A stretch of DNA of 64,000 nt, taken from Asterias rubens. Its lineage: Eukaryota > Echinodermata > Asteroidea > Forcipulatida > Asteriidae. The stretch spans positions 12,088,545-12,152,544 of the forward strand of contig NC_047082.1 of assembly GCF_902459465.1 (NCBI RefSeq), written 5' to 3'. Below, piece after piece: positions 1 through 11,834 of the stretch. The notes beneath the pieces were generated by a model. It searched no databases. It was given only the letters and a program-made list of their open reading frames with translations, and was not told the DNA's origin. The first letter of the stretch is position 1; every line of letters begins with the position of its first letter. The translations under genes were made by a program, and so were the position numbers.

Positions 1-3
1 CTG

Positions 4-160
4 CACACGTTCGTCCTAGAAAGAAAAAAATACCCAAATCCATGCTTTGTGTACAAACATGTGGACACGCGTCTGGGAACTACAAAGAATAATTCCCAGA
101 CGCGTGTCCATAAATGTTTGGACACCAAGCGCGGATTGGGTATATTTTCTTTCCAGGACA
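4..160. repeat. Palindromic element with CACACGTTCGTCC ends
   Basis: The two halves are imperfect reverse complements around a short spacer near 87-97. The outer motif CACACGTTCGTCCT recurs as a pair near 22711-22757 and 46314-46356, inside family F elements. No protein is encoded. Looks like a non-autonomous DNA transposon. Confidence 0.7.
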
Positions 161-386
161 AACGTGTGCATTGTGCAGATGATTCTACACAATTGTCCTG
201 GGAAAAAAATACGCACACGGTCGGGGACAATCGGCATTAGTAGTGTAGCTGTAAAAAAAAGAGAGGAAGTTGAAAAAATTCACACTCAAAATTCATTTGA
301 CTTTTACTCAAAACCTGTGATTGTGATTGTGATACCTATTTGAACAAGTCTAAGTGTAGGGCTATCTGCAACTTCTGAAGCATTAG

Positions 387-746
387 ATCAGTAAGTTTCA
401 TGATGCAGATCATTTTTTCAAGGAAGCGAAAGATTTTTATATCAGTGACAGTGGTGCTGGGGCAAAGGATACGGAGTGGATTGGACCGATTTACACGATA
501 TGGGGCTAGGCGTACATGTACACCCCTGAATCCCCTGATGTTACCTTACCCCAAGACGAAGAGGTGCCATTTATTGACACAACCTGTTCTCGATCTCTCA
601 TGAACGCACTTATCCTGATCCAGTTTGCCGTGTCCCCTCTGTACCGTAGAATTGGAGCTTCAGCTTGGCTGACAGGCGATGGTGAAGCACATGCTAAAGC
701 CTACCTAGGATTAGGAATATCACATCAGTTTGAGCCCCAAAAATAA
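387..746 (+). pseudogene. Unrecognised coding-like fragment with one in-frame stop
   Basis: One frame runs from about 387 to the TAA at 744-746, broken only by a TAG near 510. Before the stop it reads as an acidic/aromatic stretch containing KDTEWIGPIYTIWG. After it comes YTPESPDVTLPQDEE and then a 60-residue hydrophobic/mixed segment ending GISHQFEPQK. The composition looks more like protein than chance, and an intron over the TAG cannot be excluded. I do not recognise the family. It may be a broken exon or a transposon protein remnant. Confidence 0.3.
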
Positions 747-1138
747 CTCTTATGTACCAATAAATGCCAATTAAATGCACACATAAAACCCACAAAGTAT
801 CAGCACCGGTACATCACATCTTTAAACGAAATATTGAGTAGCTAAACTGATTCTAAAGTTTCCTAATTGCATAATAATTACTTACTATTTCATGAAGAAA
901 ACAACCCCATCACGTTGGCGTGACGCCATTTTTGTTGTAGTAACATCAGTACGCAGGCGCAAACTGACGTAATTTTGTTGACTCATGATGTGTGTGGGTT
1001 CCTTACAACCACGCTTGACAACACGCACAATATTGAAGTTATTGATAGGGTCAACAGACTAAACAATTATAATAGATACAGGTTTGCTTGCGGTGATTAT
1101 CATTACTGTATTATTTTAAAATTACATCACTCATTAAA
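747..1138. other. No gene seen
   Basis: AT-rich DNA without a supported coding region or recognisable repeat. Confidence 0.5.
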
Positions 1139-1337
1139 TTTATGTGGCTGGTTGTTTAGAGATGTTTTGTATTAAGTTCCCCCCATGGAATTAATTTTGT
1201 ATGATACAGCCAAATAATGACAAAATAAGTGGAATGTAATTTATGTGGCTGGTTGTTTAGAGGTGTTTTGTATTAGGTCCCCCCCATTAAACTAATATTT
1301 TATGATACAGCCAAATAATGACAAAATAAGTGGGACA
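1139..1337 (+). repeat. Two-copy tandem duplication of about 99 bp
   Basis: Copies at about 1139-1236 and 1239-1337 both begin TTTATGTGGCTGGTTGTTTA and end with GATACAGCCAAATAATGACA plus AAATAAGTGG. They differ at scattered positions, so the duplication is not brand new. No coding capacity. Confidence 0.8.
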
Positions 1338-1828
1338 TTATGCCACTATAAGCACGCAATGATGATGCACGCTAACCGCAGACACTATAGCAAGCTTCCG
1401 TAAACAATGTGACGTCATAGACGCTTGACCAATTAGAACGCAATATGCTAATGAGCGGACGCTTATTGCCAGCGGACAGTTTTTGTCATGACACCTGTAT
1501 ATATTTTTAAGACTCACAAACCAAAGTGAATTTCACATATTATGTATATTGTGTGACAACAAAACGGACTATTGACTATAAATTGTCATAATAACTCAAG
1601 GATGCAGTAGGCTTTATGAGCCCCGCCGGCAAATTTATAATTTATATTCAGTGCCCATTCTCCGTCTACGTCTCCTTTGGGGCGGAACACAATTGCGCAA
1701 GTAACTTGAATCAAACAGCTATTATAAAACCCATATCTTTTATTCATTTGTTTATTTATTTTTCTTCTCCATACATTTCTGTACTAAAACAAATTGAGGA
1801 CTCGTCATAGATCGGCAAACAGTGCTTG
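1338..1828. other. No gene seen
   Basis: AT-rich DNA. The short open frame over 1616-1810 has no recognisable domain. Confidence 0.4.
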
Positions 1829-2010
1829 GTGGGTTTCACAAAGAGTAAAAGGCAGTGGACACTATTGGTAATTGTCAAAGACTAGCCTTCACAGTTGGTG
1901 TATCTCAACATATGCATAAAATAACAAACCTGTGAAAATTTGAACTCAGTCGGTCATCGAACTTGCGAGATAGTAATGAAAGAAAAAACATCCTTGTCAC
2001 ACGAAGTACG
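1829..2010 (+). repeat. Truncated family A MITE inside a family J remnant
   Basis: GGGTTTCACAAAGAG (the left end of family J) is followed by AAGGCAGTGGACACTATTGG, the family A terminus. The A copy stops near the CACACGAAGT motif, so its second half is missing. The same A-in-J arrangement is complete at 49959-50457. Confidence 0.7.
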
Positions 2011-3180
2011 CGCTGCACGCAGCTTGCCTAAGCCAGAGAACTGCTTGGTTAATTTATAAGCGTTAAGAAGACAATGTAAACACATTTTGGTAGCGTGCGC
2101 GCTAGCAGTTTGTAAGCGTGCGCGTAAAGCGCACGCGAACGCACAGTCCCATACGCACAACCAAAATGTGTGAACACTTAATTTAGCTGAAGTTAAACTT
2201 ACAATAATGGTGAATTAGCAAGACATTATAAATAAAGAGATAGCATTTAAGTTGTCTCAACAACTCTATAATTAATTCTAAAACGCAAGGCAGTTTTCGC
2301 CACACTATGATTAGAAATTTGACAGTTAAAAGCTTTTATAGGTAACGAACTGTTAAATATTTTACAATTTTTTCAAGTTGGGCCTTTAACCATTAATTAG
2401 CCACTGGACCGCCCAGCCGCCTAGCGATACACTGTATGCGGTAGGAGGAAACCTCGCTAGCTTGTGTTTGTAGAAAAACAAAAATTTCAACAGAAAACTT
2501 GATAGTCATTAGTAGGTCTACGCATTTGTTAACCCATAATTTTATAGATCAATATTAATTCTCCCTTCATAATTTATTCTCCTTGTCGAAGCTACTGATG
2601 GTGAAATAATTTAGCTCTTCGCATTTGATCAATATGAGCATTGAGCAAGATAAAAACCTTGAAAAGCTATTGTATCCATTTTATCCTTACCAACAAATAT
2701 TCGCCATAAAAATTACCTTAGCCGTTTAACAAAAGGCATTTATTGTTTCCATAAGAACTTGTACTTTTATAGAAATATTACCGAAAGGGTAAAAAATAGT
2801 GCATAAATATTAAGCCATGGCTATCTTTTAAAATTTGAACTACGATTCCAGTAATTTACTGCAAGAATCTTGAAAAAATGGTTTTCAGCAAACTCGGGAG
2901 GTGCAGGGACTAGAGGGATAAAGGGATATTTGGGTGGCTATAATTCATCCTCCATTTCGGATTTTTGTACATTTTTAGTGATACTTTGAACATGGAATAG
3001 CAGGTGCAGATGCAGGAAATTAATTGTGGAAGGGGTAGGGGTCAGGCCCAAAAGTTTTTTGTTTTTGATTCACCAAAATTCATAAGTGCAAGACTTGTTG
3101 ACTCTCCTATATTTTGAGTCACCTCAATACATATCACACCCCTGCAGAATGTAATCTTTTGTAATTTCAGTGACGCCTAC
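2011..3180. other. AT-rich intergenic DNA, no gene seen
   Basis: Short open frames only. None has a recognisable domain or convincing composition. Confidence 0.4.
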
Positions 3181-3202
3181 TTAATAATTATTTATTTTTC
3201 CT

Positions 3203-3276
3203 TGTGTGTGTGTGTGTGTGGGGGGGGGGGGGGGTGGTGGGTCAGAGCAAGTGGGATTGAGTGCCCCCCCCCCCCG
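3203..3276 (+). repeat. Simple repeats: (TG)n, poly-G and poly-C
   Basis: A TG dinucleotide run is followed by about 14 G, then an offset C run at 3265-3275. Confidence 0.9.
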
Positions 3277-3614
3277 CCCATGGATCTGTACCTATTGTGT
3301 GATGTGATATCCCATAATTATTGGTTAATGAACATAATACTTGTCAATGAACATAAGTGCTGAGAATGTTTGTTTACTAAAAACCAGTTCAAGCGAGATA
3401 ATTGCATATTACGATGTTATTAATGTTTTAATAACAGTTGGTTGCCAACTTCAGGTTTGTTTAAGAATTTGTAATGTTTTAATGTTGGTTGCCAACTGTT
3501 ACGGTTGGTTTAAGAATTTTGTGCAATAAAACATTTAAAACGTGAAGCAATTGTCACTGTTTGTTGGTTTTGAAGTGTGCAGACAACAATCTACAATATA
3601 ATCTTTCGTTACTG

Positions 3615-3905
3615 TAAACTTCAATCGAGATTACTGTATTTTTTACTGTAAATATACGTTTTTTTGTGCAGTAAAAGTTGTAACTATACTGCACAGATAA
3701 TACAATAATTTACCGTGTAAATACGGCACCATTTCAATAACTGTAAAAAGTACAGTTATTTACCAGTTAATAAAAATACAGCATGACATTGTGTTACTGT
3801 ATGTGATTACAGTGAAACTTTACTTTCAGTTTTACAGTAAGTTACTGGCAACTCAGCTGCCAGTAATTTACTGTAATTTTACAGTGAAACATTTTACAGT
3901 GTAGT
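3615..3905. repeat. Element with TTTTACAGTGT-type end
   Basis: Dense in TTACTGTAA and TTTACAGT motifs and ends TTTTACAGTGTAG. The same terminal motif bounds the palindromic element at 60924-61109. The left boundary is uncertain. Confidence 0.5.
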
Positions 3906-3909
3906 TTTG

Positions 3910-4147
3910 GGGAAACGAGTGAAACAATGTCACGAAAATATTTTTCGTCTCACAGATCATGAGACGAAAATTATTTTAAGCATGTAAAAACGCATTTTCA
4001 TAAAATTGTTTTACTCATTCCTCAAAGACTACAGCACCTCAGTATAAAGTAATATTTGAAGGGAAGCTTTCCACTATCATTATCTTCAAACCCTGTAAGT
4101 TTAATGTAAATCTGTGGACATTTTGAAAAAGTACCCCAATCCTTTAA
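3910..4147 (+). repeat. Family B MITE, 5'-truncated
   Basis: Carries the family B core TTCGTCTC-N-GATCATGAGACGAAAA, then AAACTTTACAGGG-like sequence in reverse and the terminus AAGTACCCCAATCCTTTAA. The left terminus is missing next to the preceding ACAGTGT element. Confidence 0.75.
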
Positions 4148-4964
4148 TGTATTGCCGTTGCATGTGTTTCCGAGTGCTGGCATGGTGTGCATCGATATAG
4201 TCTGAGCATGCAGTGTGTGGTGGCGCTTGCGGCCCTAGCAACGGCTTGATGGAGGAGTGGATGGAAGAAGTTTAGGGAGCTGGCCCCATTATTTTTGACA
4301 TCAAGACACCGCCCCTGAAGATGAAGGGCATTCACCGCATGTGTCCGAAGCTGCATGTGTAAACGGCCGTCTTCGAGTCATGGCCCACAAGGTGGATGGG
4401 GCACATCCAGCAGATGGAAAGAGACTGGAGACTGATCAGGTGGATGTTTTGGTGTCTCTGGCCATTGACATCAATCTGTCTCAAAAGATAGGGTTACATC
4501 GTTAGTCGTAACACTTACGGCTTTGGGTACGGCTTTGGGTACGGGGCAATTTTAGGCCGTAGAAACGCTGTGGTGCTGTCTAGTGAGTCTGAGGGGTGAT
4601 GTGCCTCCTCTCAGATGTTGTAATTTAAGGCCTATTTCAAGCAATGGTGCACCAATTCTTTGCCATTGGTTATTGTATCAAGGAAAAACCAGCTCAATTA
4701 TAGCTTCGTTTCCATTGTTTCTGCGTATCCCGGCGTTTCATCACAAACATCACAAGCACGTGAAGGGTGGATCCAGACAAGAATTTTTAGGGGGATTTGG
4801 CAGATATCTGTTATAGATGGAGCATGTACACGTGTGGAACGCGAAGCATTTAACGGCGTGGGTCCGGGCCCTCTTAAGGGCCCGGGAGAACTTAGCATTT
4901 GTGGTGCAATCTTAGGCCAATGTTGATCTACAGTGGCCCTCCCTTCAAATAGTGGTGTCACCCG

Positions 4965-5940
4965 TTGGTCATACCCACATGGTCTTACACAGTGCAATAC
5001 TGTCAAAATAATGAACACAGATATGTTCTTGCATTAGAACAATGTATTACGCATGTCCATAATTGGTTGTTACAGAACATTCTATTGTTGAATGATAAGA
5101 AAACTGAATTATTTTTGATATGTGGTACTCCTATAAGCAAATGTCTAAACTACACATTGAGAGCATCAAGGTCGTTATGTCCAACATATCACCCCCCACC
5201 TCAGTAAGGAATTTGGTTTGATTCTCACTTAACATTAATTGATAAGCATTTTGCTGAAGTTTGTAAGAATGCATTTTATTATCTGTTCAATATCCGTCAT
5301 ATAGGCTACGTAAATACTTAACTCGTGACTGTACAGAATTTTTTTCCATGCTTTTGTGACAAGCAGGTTAGACTATTGTAACAGCTTATTTTGGGGTTTG
5401 CCTGACACACAGATTAACAAACTGCAAAGGGTTCAGAATGCTTGTGCTAGACTGATATGTAATTCCTCTAGATACTCTCGATGTAGTCCATTGTTAAATG
5501 AGTTTAAGAATAGCATTTAAAGTTCTTTTATTAACTTAAACAAAAACATTTATGTTTTAGCACCAACATACATTCAAGAACTCATAACCATGAAATCCCT
5601 CTCTCAGTCTCAATCAACCTACCGGCTCAGGAGTTCTCAAGATCCCACATTGTTGTCTCACCCATCTAGGAAATCTAGGCCTACATTAGGTGATCGGCCA
5701 TTTCTAAACGCCGCTCCAAATCTTTGGAATAATCTCCCACCTTGCATTAGACAGTCTTCTTTACTCAATGTATTTAAATCTAAGTTAAAAACCCATTTGT
5801 TTACTTCACCCATTTAATTCATTTCTGCTATGTTTGTGTATTTATTATTATTATTTTTTTCTCTGCATTTTTTTTTATTCCTTGTAATGCGCAGTTGAGT
5901 ATATTTATATAGGTCACTGCGCAGTATAAATGTCCGTATT
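4965..5940 (+). mobile_element. Degenerate CR1/L2-type LINE, 3' end of reverse transcriptase
   Basis: Several frames show fragments of the C-terminal part of a non-LTR reverse transcriptase: LNDKKTELF near 5090, SRLDYCNSLFWGLP-like near 5365, LQRVQNACARLI near 5425 and LWNNLPPCIRQSSLL-FKSKLKTHLF at 5720-5805. A GCGCAGT/TATAAAT 3' tail with TTATTATTA follows. Frame breaks and stops show that it is dead. The missing N-terminal part indicates 5' truncation, which is usual for LINEs. Confidence 0.8.
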
Positions 5941-6114
5941 ATAATTATTATCATTAATACTTGTCTGAGTATTTTAAAAGCTTAAGTCGCCTAAAAGCTT
6001 CATAATAAAGGTGGTGAAAAACATGGGGGACTTTGATATTGTGCCCCCGCAATTAAAAAGTGTGTGGGGGTGGGGGGGGGGGGACATGTCCCCCTGTCCC
6101 TCTTCTGATTGACG

Positions 6115-6243
6115 CCCATGTCTATGGCGAGTTGGATGTCAAGTGAGGAGCTGGAGAGGATAGTCGGAGTGGAGGCAATTCGCACCGTATTGAGGAGGCA
6201 CAGGCTGAGGTGGTTTTGTCATGTAGAGAGAAAAGAGGATGCA
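6115..6243 (+). mobile_element. LINE endonuclease/RT C-terminal fragment
   Basis: Translation contains ELERIVGVEAI and then RRHRLRWFCHVERKEDA, the RLRWFGHVER signature near the C-terminus of many RTE/L1-like reverse transcriptases. A short, isolated relic. Confidence 0.65.
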
Positions 6244-6789
6244 ATCTACAATCCCGGCCAAATTAATGTTTGGGCCACCCATTCCTAACGTTTTATAAAA
6301 CTATTCCCTGTCCACTTTCCATTGACAATAAACAATTTCTCCCCCGCCCCTCGTCCCCCGGCGCTCAATGTTGACTGTAACAACGCAAAAGGAGACCGTC
6401 AATTGGAACCAACATTTAAAGGGGCAGGGGACCCAACGAGATATGGCCAGGATTGTAGGTCAAGAGGTGTACCAACGTAGTTGGTGCCCCACACCCCGGG
6501 GTGGCCGATCGCGCAATATGGCAGAGCTCCGTGTGAAATGACATTGAACTAACATGGATTCAATAATGCAAGGGACGCGACGGACAGTGACATAGGGAGA
6601 GAGCAGGCCAACCCTTGAGAGACTGGAGACAACACCCTTAAAACCAACTTGATCCATGTTAGCAGTACCAGCAGCAGTTGTGACTCGACGCGCCTCCGTC
6701 CGGCCGTAGCTAGGAACGCAACAAGCACATGCCGTTTTGATGCACACCATGCCCAGCACTCGGAAACACCTGCACAGGCAATGTAATTA

Positions 6790-7090
6790 ACTGCTCTCGA
6801 AAATAAATAAATACATTGAAAAAATAAGTAAATGTATTGAAAATATAAATACATGTATTGAAAATATAAATAAATGTATTGGAAATATAAGTACATGTAT
6901 TGAAAATATAAACACATGTATTGAAAATAGAAAACATGTATTGAAAATATAAATACATGTAATGAAAATATAATTACATGTATTGAACATATAATTACAT
7001 GTATTGAAAATATAATTACATGTATTAAAAATATAAATACATGTATTGAAAATATAATTACATGTATTGAATGTATAAATACATGTATTG
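6790..7090 (+). repeat. Minisatellite of about 20 bp, unit ACATGTATTGAAAATATAAA
   Basis: Roughly 14 imperfect units, each containing the palindrome ACATGT. The array becomes more regular from 6840 onward. It generates long spurious Tyr/Phe/Ile-rich open frames on the minus strand. Confidence 0.9.
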
Positions 7091-8050
7091 ATTTTTATTT
7101 ATTTTTTTCTTAAGTTTTTTCCTTAATATTTATGATAAAGCGTAAAATAAATAGTGATAATTGAATCAACAAGCTGATGTTTAAATTTAAATATTAATAA
7201 CTAGACATTAGGTGTTTGTGAACAAACACAAAGCTGTTCCGTGTTCTTTTGCTTGGCTTATGTGCTAAAATGACCAAGGAGTCTATAACTGAAAAAAGGT
7301 TTGAAAATGCTGAAAAGCGTCTTGAGTTATGGTGCCACTTCCGGTTGACCGAGAATTAGAGGTCGACATGGGGTCATGGTAACCTACAAAGTAGTATAAT
7401 AATAATAATACATGTAATAATAAAAATAATAAAAATCTCGACGAAAACAATACCTGTTCCGACGGTAGGTCGGAACAGCTAAAAAATACAACCGTCACGC
7501 GACGGTGGACTGCTCGGAACACCCAATTTTGGAGCAACCCAGTTGCTTCCCAAAACTGCGGTCTGCGTTCCTGCTGCATACTACTTATAGCTGTTAAAAC
7601 CAAAATCGTAAGCATATACATGTACATGTATACCCGTTACAGCTTTGGGCTGTCAGGCCAGCTGTTGCTAACGTTCTTGCTTTAACAACGTGGAACATAT
7701 GAGTTTACGGAGAATAAAACAAACAAGTCACATTGATATTTTGGAAATTGTTACACATGGTTTAATAGAAATGACAACATAAACACACTGAGTTGTGGAT
7801 CGATGGGCAATGCAAGGCCTAAGCATCTGTGCTTTAATTACAAATTGTAAACTTTTATTTGTTTTGTTCTTAGGGGCCTTGTCACACGTAGACTTGACTC
7901 AAGTCACAATCCCGAGGCAGTTCCAGCAATCTGCAAATCTGCAAGGAGATATTATTCTTTATTTCCGCCTAAAACCCCGGCATAGCATTTGTACACGTTT
8001 TTTCATTTAAGTCTAATATCCTACAGCATAAAGTCAAAAGTTAAATCACA
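7091..8050. other. No gene seen
   Basis: AT-rich. Short frames at 7283-7627 (minus) and 7795-8010 (plus) lack recognisable domains. Confidence 0.4.
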
Positions 8051-8056
8051 TTTATT
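8051..8056 (-). terminator. Candidate poly(A) signal of the sulfotransferase-like gene
   Basis: AATAAA on the minus strand, about 300 nt beyond the stop codon at 8359. If it is used, the family A element at 8068-8346 lies in the 3' UTR. Confidence 0.35.
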
Positions 8057-8067
8057 ATCAAATTGAA

Positions 8068-8346
8068 GCTTAAAGGCAGTAGACACTATTGGTAATTACT
8101 CCAAATAATTATTAGCATAAAACCTTACTTGGTAATGAGCAATGGGGAGAGGTTGATGGTATAAAACATTGTGAGAAACGGCTCCCTCTGAAGTGACGTA
8201 GTTTTCGAGAAAGAAGTATTTTTCCACGAATTTTCCACGAACAGTGTTTTATACTATCAACCTCTCCCCATTACTCGTTACCAAATCAGGTTTTATGATA
8301 ATAATTATTTCGAGTAATTACCAATAGTGTCCACTGCCATATTAAG
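8068..8346. repeat. Family A MITE, fold-back variant
   Basis: Starts TTAAAGGCAGTAGACACTAT and ends GTGTCCACTGCCATATTAA. Unlike other A copies, the second half is a reverse-complement copy of the first half (CATAAAACC, GGGGAGAGGTTGAT and TATAAAACA all recur inverted), so the whole element folds into one hairpin. Confidence 0.85.
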
Positions 8347-8358
8347 TTGTTTTACTTT

Positions 8359-8567
8359 CTAATCTTCCCACAGAAACCCATCATGTCCAGTCAGTTCAAC
8401 CAATTCTTTGTTATAAGGAGCATATAACTCCTGCAGTAATTTCTTAGTAGAAGCCATCATTGGGTGTCTCTTCTTCTTGCCACTGGATCTCAAGACGGTC
8501 TCTCCTCCAATCTTAATCTTCCCGGTGTCAACGGTGAGGATGTCTTTCATTTGCTCCTTAGTGACAT
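8359..8567 (-). CDS. Sulfotransferase-like terminal exon
   Basis: Acceptor TTATGATTCAG precedes 8567. The exon opens at phase 1 and ends with the terminal PYNKELVELTGHDGFLW motif and TAG. Confidence 0.65.
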
Positions 8568-9138
8568 CTGAATCATAAGAAATAAGCAACGTGTATGTAT
8601 AAATCAAAGGTCTTAGCAGCAGCTCAGATGATGAGCTGTATTTTCTATGTATTCCATTTGTTGGCAAGGGTATACCAGTATCGTTCACGACTAGGATGGT
8701 CAAGCACCTAGACCTGACATGTTTATAAGGTTATACTGTATACGATAATACAAAGGGGGATAAGTGACACTCAATCTTTGGGGCACCTGGTTCAAACGGA
8801 AGGTTTAAAAGACACAAATTTAGAAAGGATTTGGCAAGATCAGTCACTATGAGTAAAGGCCCCTTTCGAAAGCTAAGCTAGGCCTTGGCTTCGGGCTTAG
8901 GCTCTGTAGTCATTTCAAACTATAATGTGCGCCTTCCATATTGGCCGAATCCCAACATCAAGCCATACTTTCACAAAGGCCCTCGATGGGCAACAAAATA
9001 AATAAATAAAAAAAATTGTCACAGCTTACCAATATCTAAAAAGTGATAAGTCTTGAGCAGAATGTATGGTTTCTGACCCTCGAACCAGTCATCACTCCGG
9101 AGAAACAACACCTGATCAGTTGGAAAGGGTATGATGGC
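8359..9138 (-). CDS. Sulfotransferase-like gene, last two exons (5' part not found)
   Basis: Two minus-strand exons join cleanly at phase 1: about 9138-9030 and 8567-8359 (stop TAG at 8359-8361). The joined sequence reads PFPTDQVLFLRSDDWF, later KTYHFLDI, then an insert with KIKIGGETVLR, and ends LYAPYNKELVELTGHDGFLW. Known P-loop carbohydrate sulfotransferases end this way: an FP..Qilvl.sEd segment that contributes to the PAPS 3'-phosphate site, an FL.i helix, and a terminal FY.PyN..L..L.G.dF.W motif. The likely role is transfer of sulfate from PAPS to a glycan in the Golgi. The N-terminal P-loop exon is not visible in the next several kilobases, which are tandem repeats, so the gene is either long-introned or truncated. 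The exact acceptor of the upstream exon is uncertain. Confidence 0.6.
9030..9138 (-). CDS. Sulfotransferase-like penultimate exon
   Basis: Ends GATATTG before GTAAGC (phase 1). The start at 9138 assumes acceptor AAACTAAG. The frame stays open upstream to 9282, so the exon may be longer. Confidence 0.5.
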
Positions 9139-9274
9139 CTTAGTTTTCGATCCAAACCGGACATAGTTCAGAGGCATAAAACAAGTACAAACAAATACAT
9201 GTCCATTTATAGAAAAAGAGAGGGGAAAGGGATTAAGGGAAGAAAGAAGCGGGAAAGAAAATAGCGGGAAAATA

Positions 9275-9370
9275 ACAGCCAATCAAAGTTTCTATTTCAG
9301 AAACAATTGGTGGCTATGAACCAATACGAGTAAAGTGGCGAGGACAAAGGATGTTTCGTATAAAAGGATG
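9275..9370 (+). repeat. Dispersed repeat, also at about 58460-58555
   Basis: Shares CAAAGTTTCTATT-CAGAAACAA, GGCTATGAAC and GAGGACAAA-GATGTTT-GTAT with 58460-58555 in the same orientation. The family is not recognised. Confidence 0.7.
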
Positions 9371-10405
9371 GATTACTGGACCATAAAAGTGGTAAATGCA
9401 TTGTTCGTTAACAATGCAGGGAAACATGAAAGGGTAAAATTAGAGAACCAGTTGCATCATGATGCAACTAACAATGGTCAATTAATAGAGAAAAGCAAGA
9501 TCAAAGGTACGAGGGTATTAAAAATAGGTATGAGGGACCTGTGGAAAAAAGAAGGGGGGTTACTTACATGAGATAGTTATAGTAACAAATATATAAGAAC
9601 AACTTTAAAAAATTAAGTTATACTTTATTTACAGAATATAAACAACATATAGTTCTCAGGCAGAAGTGAAGTGGGGGAGGTAATGGGAAGTTATTTAACA
9701 CCAGTGTTTATGTTTAGTCCAAAGGGTTTGACTGTCTTGAGTCGGTGAATCCAGTGTGATTCTCTATGCTTGCAGTTATTATTTCATATGTTCATAAATT
9801 GCACAATTGGGAGGATCCCACGGGTAGTTTCATTGTTTCTAAGATGAAAGAGTTTTGTATAGACGCTTGGACCCTCGGCAAGATTCAAGATGTCCCATTA
9901 CATTTCCAGTGCTGAGCAGTCTGGTTAGTATTTTACCGCCAGTCTGCAAAATACTGAATTATTCGGTTGAGTCCCGGGGCGAATTAGAATAAATCTGCTT
10001 TATACTTGTTATGTATAAAGAGTTACACGGTTCAATGGTTCGGCGGGAACATTGAATAGGACTGGGTGCGGTACCCAGGGTAAGGCTTAGCTTGCTATGC
10101 TATCAATATACACGTTAAAGTTTTGTTAATTAAGTCTTTTATTAGTCGTTATATAGTTTAAGTATCATCGGTAACGGTAGCAGCTACCATAGCTTAGCAG
10201 GGAGGTCAGTACTAGCTTGAGCCTGGAAGCGTTGATTTGCATAGATCAGGTGTACGTTTCCAATATCGGTTGGTTTTTCGTATCTGGCGGTCAACACAGC
10301 ACTGATGTTCCATGGCAATGACACGTTGTGTCGTAAAAATGTCGGTACACAATGTAATGAACATTGTATGCGTGCTAAACCGTAAAGCTTACGTATATAA
10401 AAACT
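9371..10405. other. No gene seen
   Basis: Contains an open frame at 9335-9571 (78 codons, Lys/Asn-rich) without recognisable domains. Possibly the interior of an unrecognised large repeat. Confidence 0.35.
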
Positions 10406-10408
10406 CGG

Positions 10409-10860
10409 TGGTTACAAAAAGTAACAAACATTATAATGTGGGACTAAACGTAACATAGTATGTACATGAGATGAGAAGACGCATGATTAAAAATGATCAG
10501 TTGATCCAGTTATTCAAGTTACAGGGTGCAATTATGGTCAGTTAAGACAAAATTCGTAAAGTGGTTACAAAAAGTAACAAACATCATTATGTTGGACTAT
10601 AACGTAATAGAGTATGTACATGAGATGAGAAGACGCGTGATTGAAAATGATCAGTTGATCCGGTTATTCAAGTAACATGTGTAATGATTGGCAGTGAAAA
10701 CAACAACTCGTAAAGTGGTTACAAAAAGTAACAAACATTATAATGGTGGATTAAAATGTAACATAGCATACACATGAAATGACAAGATGCATGATTGAAA
10801 TAGTTTCAATTACAGGGTGAAAATTTTACAGTGAAGACAAAAATGTTCGATGCAAACGTA
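10409..10860 (+). repeat. Tandem repeat, unit about 153-154 bp, three copies
   Basis: GTTACAAAAAGTAACAAACA starts units at 10411, 10564 and 10718. Each unit contains GTACATGAGATGAGAAGACG or a variant. The first two carry GATCAGTTGATCC, which is lost in the third. The third copy is the most diverged. Confidence 0.9.
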
Positions 10861-11601
10861 GAAGAGTGGAAGATGAAAAAAGAAGATGAATGATTAAAAA
10901 GGGATCAGTTGATCCGGTTGCAGCATAGCTTGCAGTCATCTTCATCCGGTCAGCATTTACAAGATTGGTGAATGTTGAGTTGGTTGGTAACAAATTGTGT
11001 ACAACATTTCAACTACATACAAGACTGTGACAAGATAAAATATTAGTCTGAACAGATTACCCAGGCTGTTTTTCTTTGGAATTTCTTTTTGTATACAGAT
11101 GTTTATCGGGGACAGTATTATTCGCCACAACAGCGGCACAGTGGTGGTACAGTGACATGGAAAGGCGTATCTGGGGCACGCCTGGACGGCTGGGACTAGG
11201 CTCAGGAGATACCTGGCAAAAGGCGAGGTCCCGAGGACAATAGTGTTACATCTAGGGACCAAAGATATCTTGAAGGAAGTTTCGGGACAGATAAGACATA
11301 GAGTAAAAGAGAGCCTAAAGGTAATTAGGAATATCCTACCCTACATACGGTTAATTTGGTCAGACATTTTGTTAAGTGCGAAGTATCAAGGTAAAGTTAA
11401 AGGAGGGCAGACAAACGCTGCACTTGGGATTTTAATATGTATGCAAAGAAGATACTTCGGGAGATGCAAAACGCACATGTTATAAAACACCCCCATCTCA
11501 TTAACCCTTCCCGGAAGGTGCGTACTGGCAAGACATGATTAATTTGGTTCATAAAAATTATCAGACGGGTTAAGGTTCTCCACTACAAACTCGGACAAAG
11601 T

Positions 11602-11636
<35 letters not shown>

Positions 11637-11830
11637 TGGGGGGGTGTTTGGGCGTTTGGGCAAATTTTTATATCAAAATTTGCTTTGTCGGTAAGTTTAG
11701 GTTGTTCCTATAAACAAGAAGCTAATAGGCAGGGTAGCCTGTGAGGAAGTGGTAAATTAATTTATGTGAATTGATATGGATAACTATGGTGGTAATAAAA
11801 TGATGTGATTGTATATAAAGAAGTAAATTA
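10861..11830. other. No gene seen; poly-A run at 11608-11634
   Basis: Short open frames at 10957-11262 (minus) and 11243-11485 (plus) lack recognisable domains. A run of about 27 A is followed by GGTGGGGGGG. Confidence 0.4.
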
Positions 11831-11834
11831 ATTT

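Noticed and set aside
6549-6990. Minus-strand Tyr/Phe/Ile-rich frames
   Set aside because: Generated by the 20-bp ACATGTATTGAAAATATA minisatellite in several frames at once.
9335-9571. 78-codon plus-strand ORF
   Set aside because: Starts inside a dispersed repeat shared with 58460-58555 and shows no domain or splice context.
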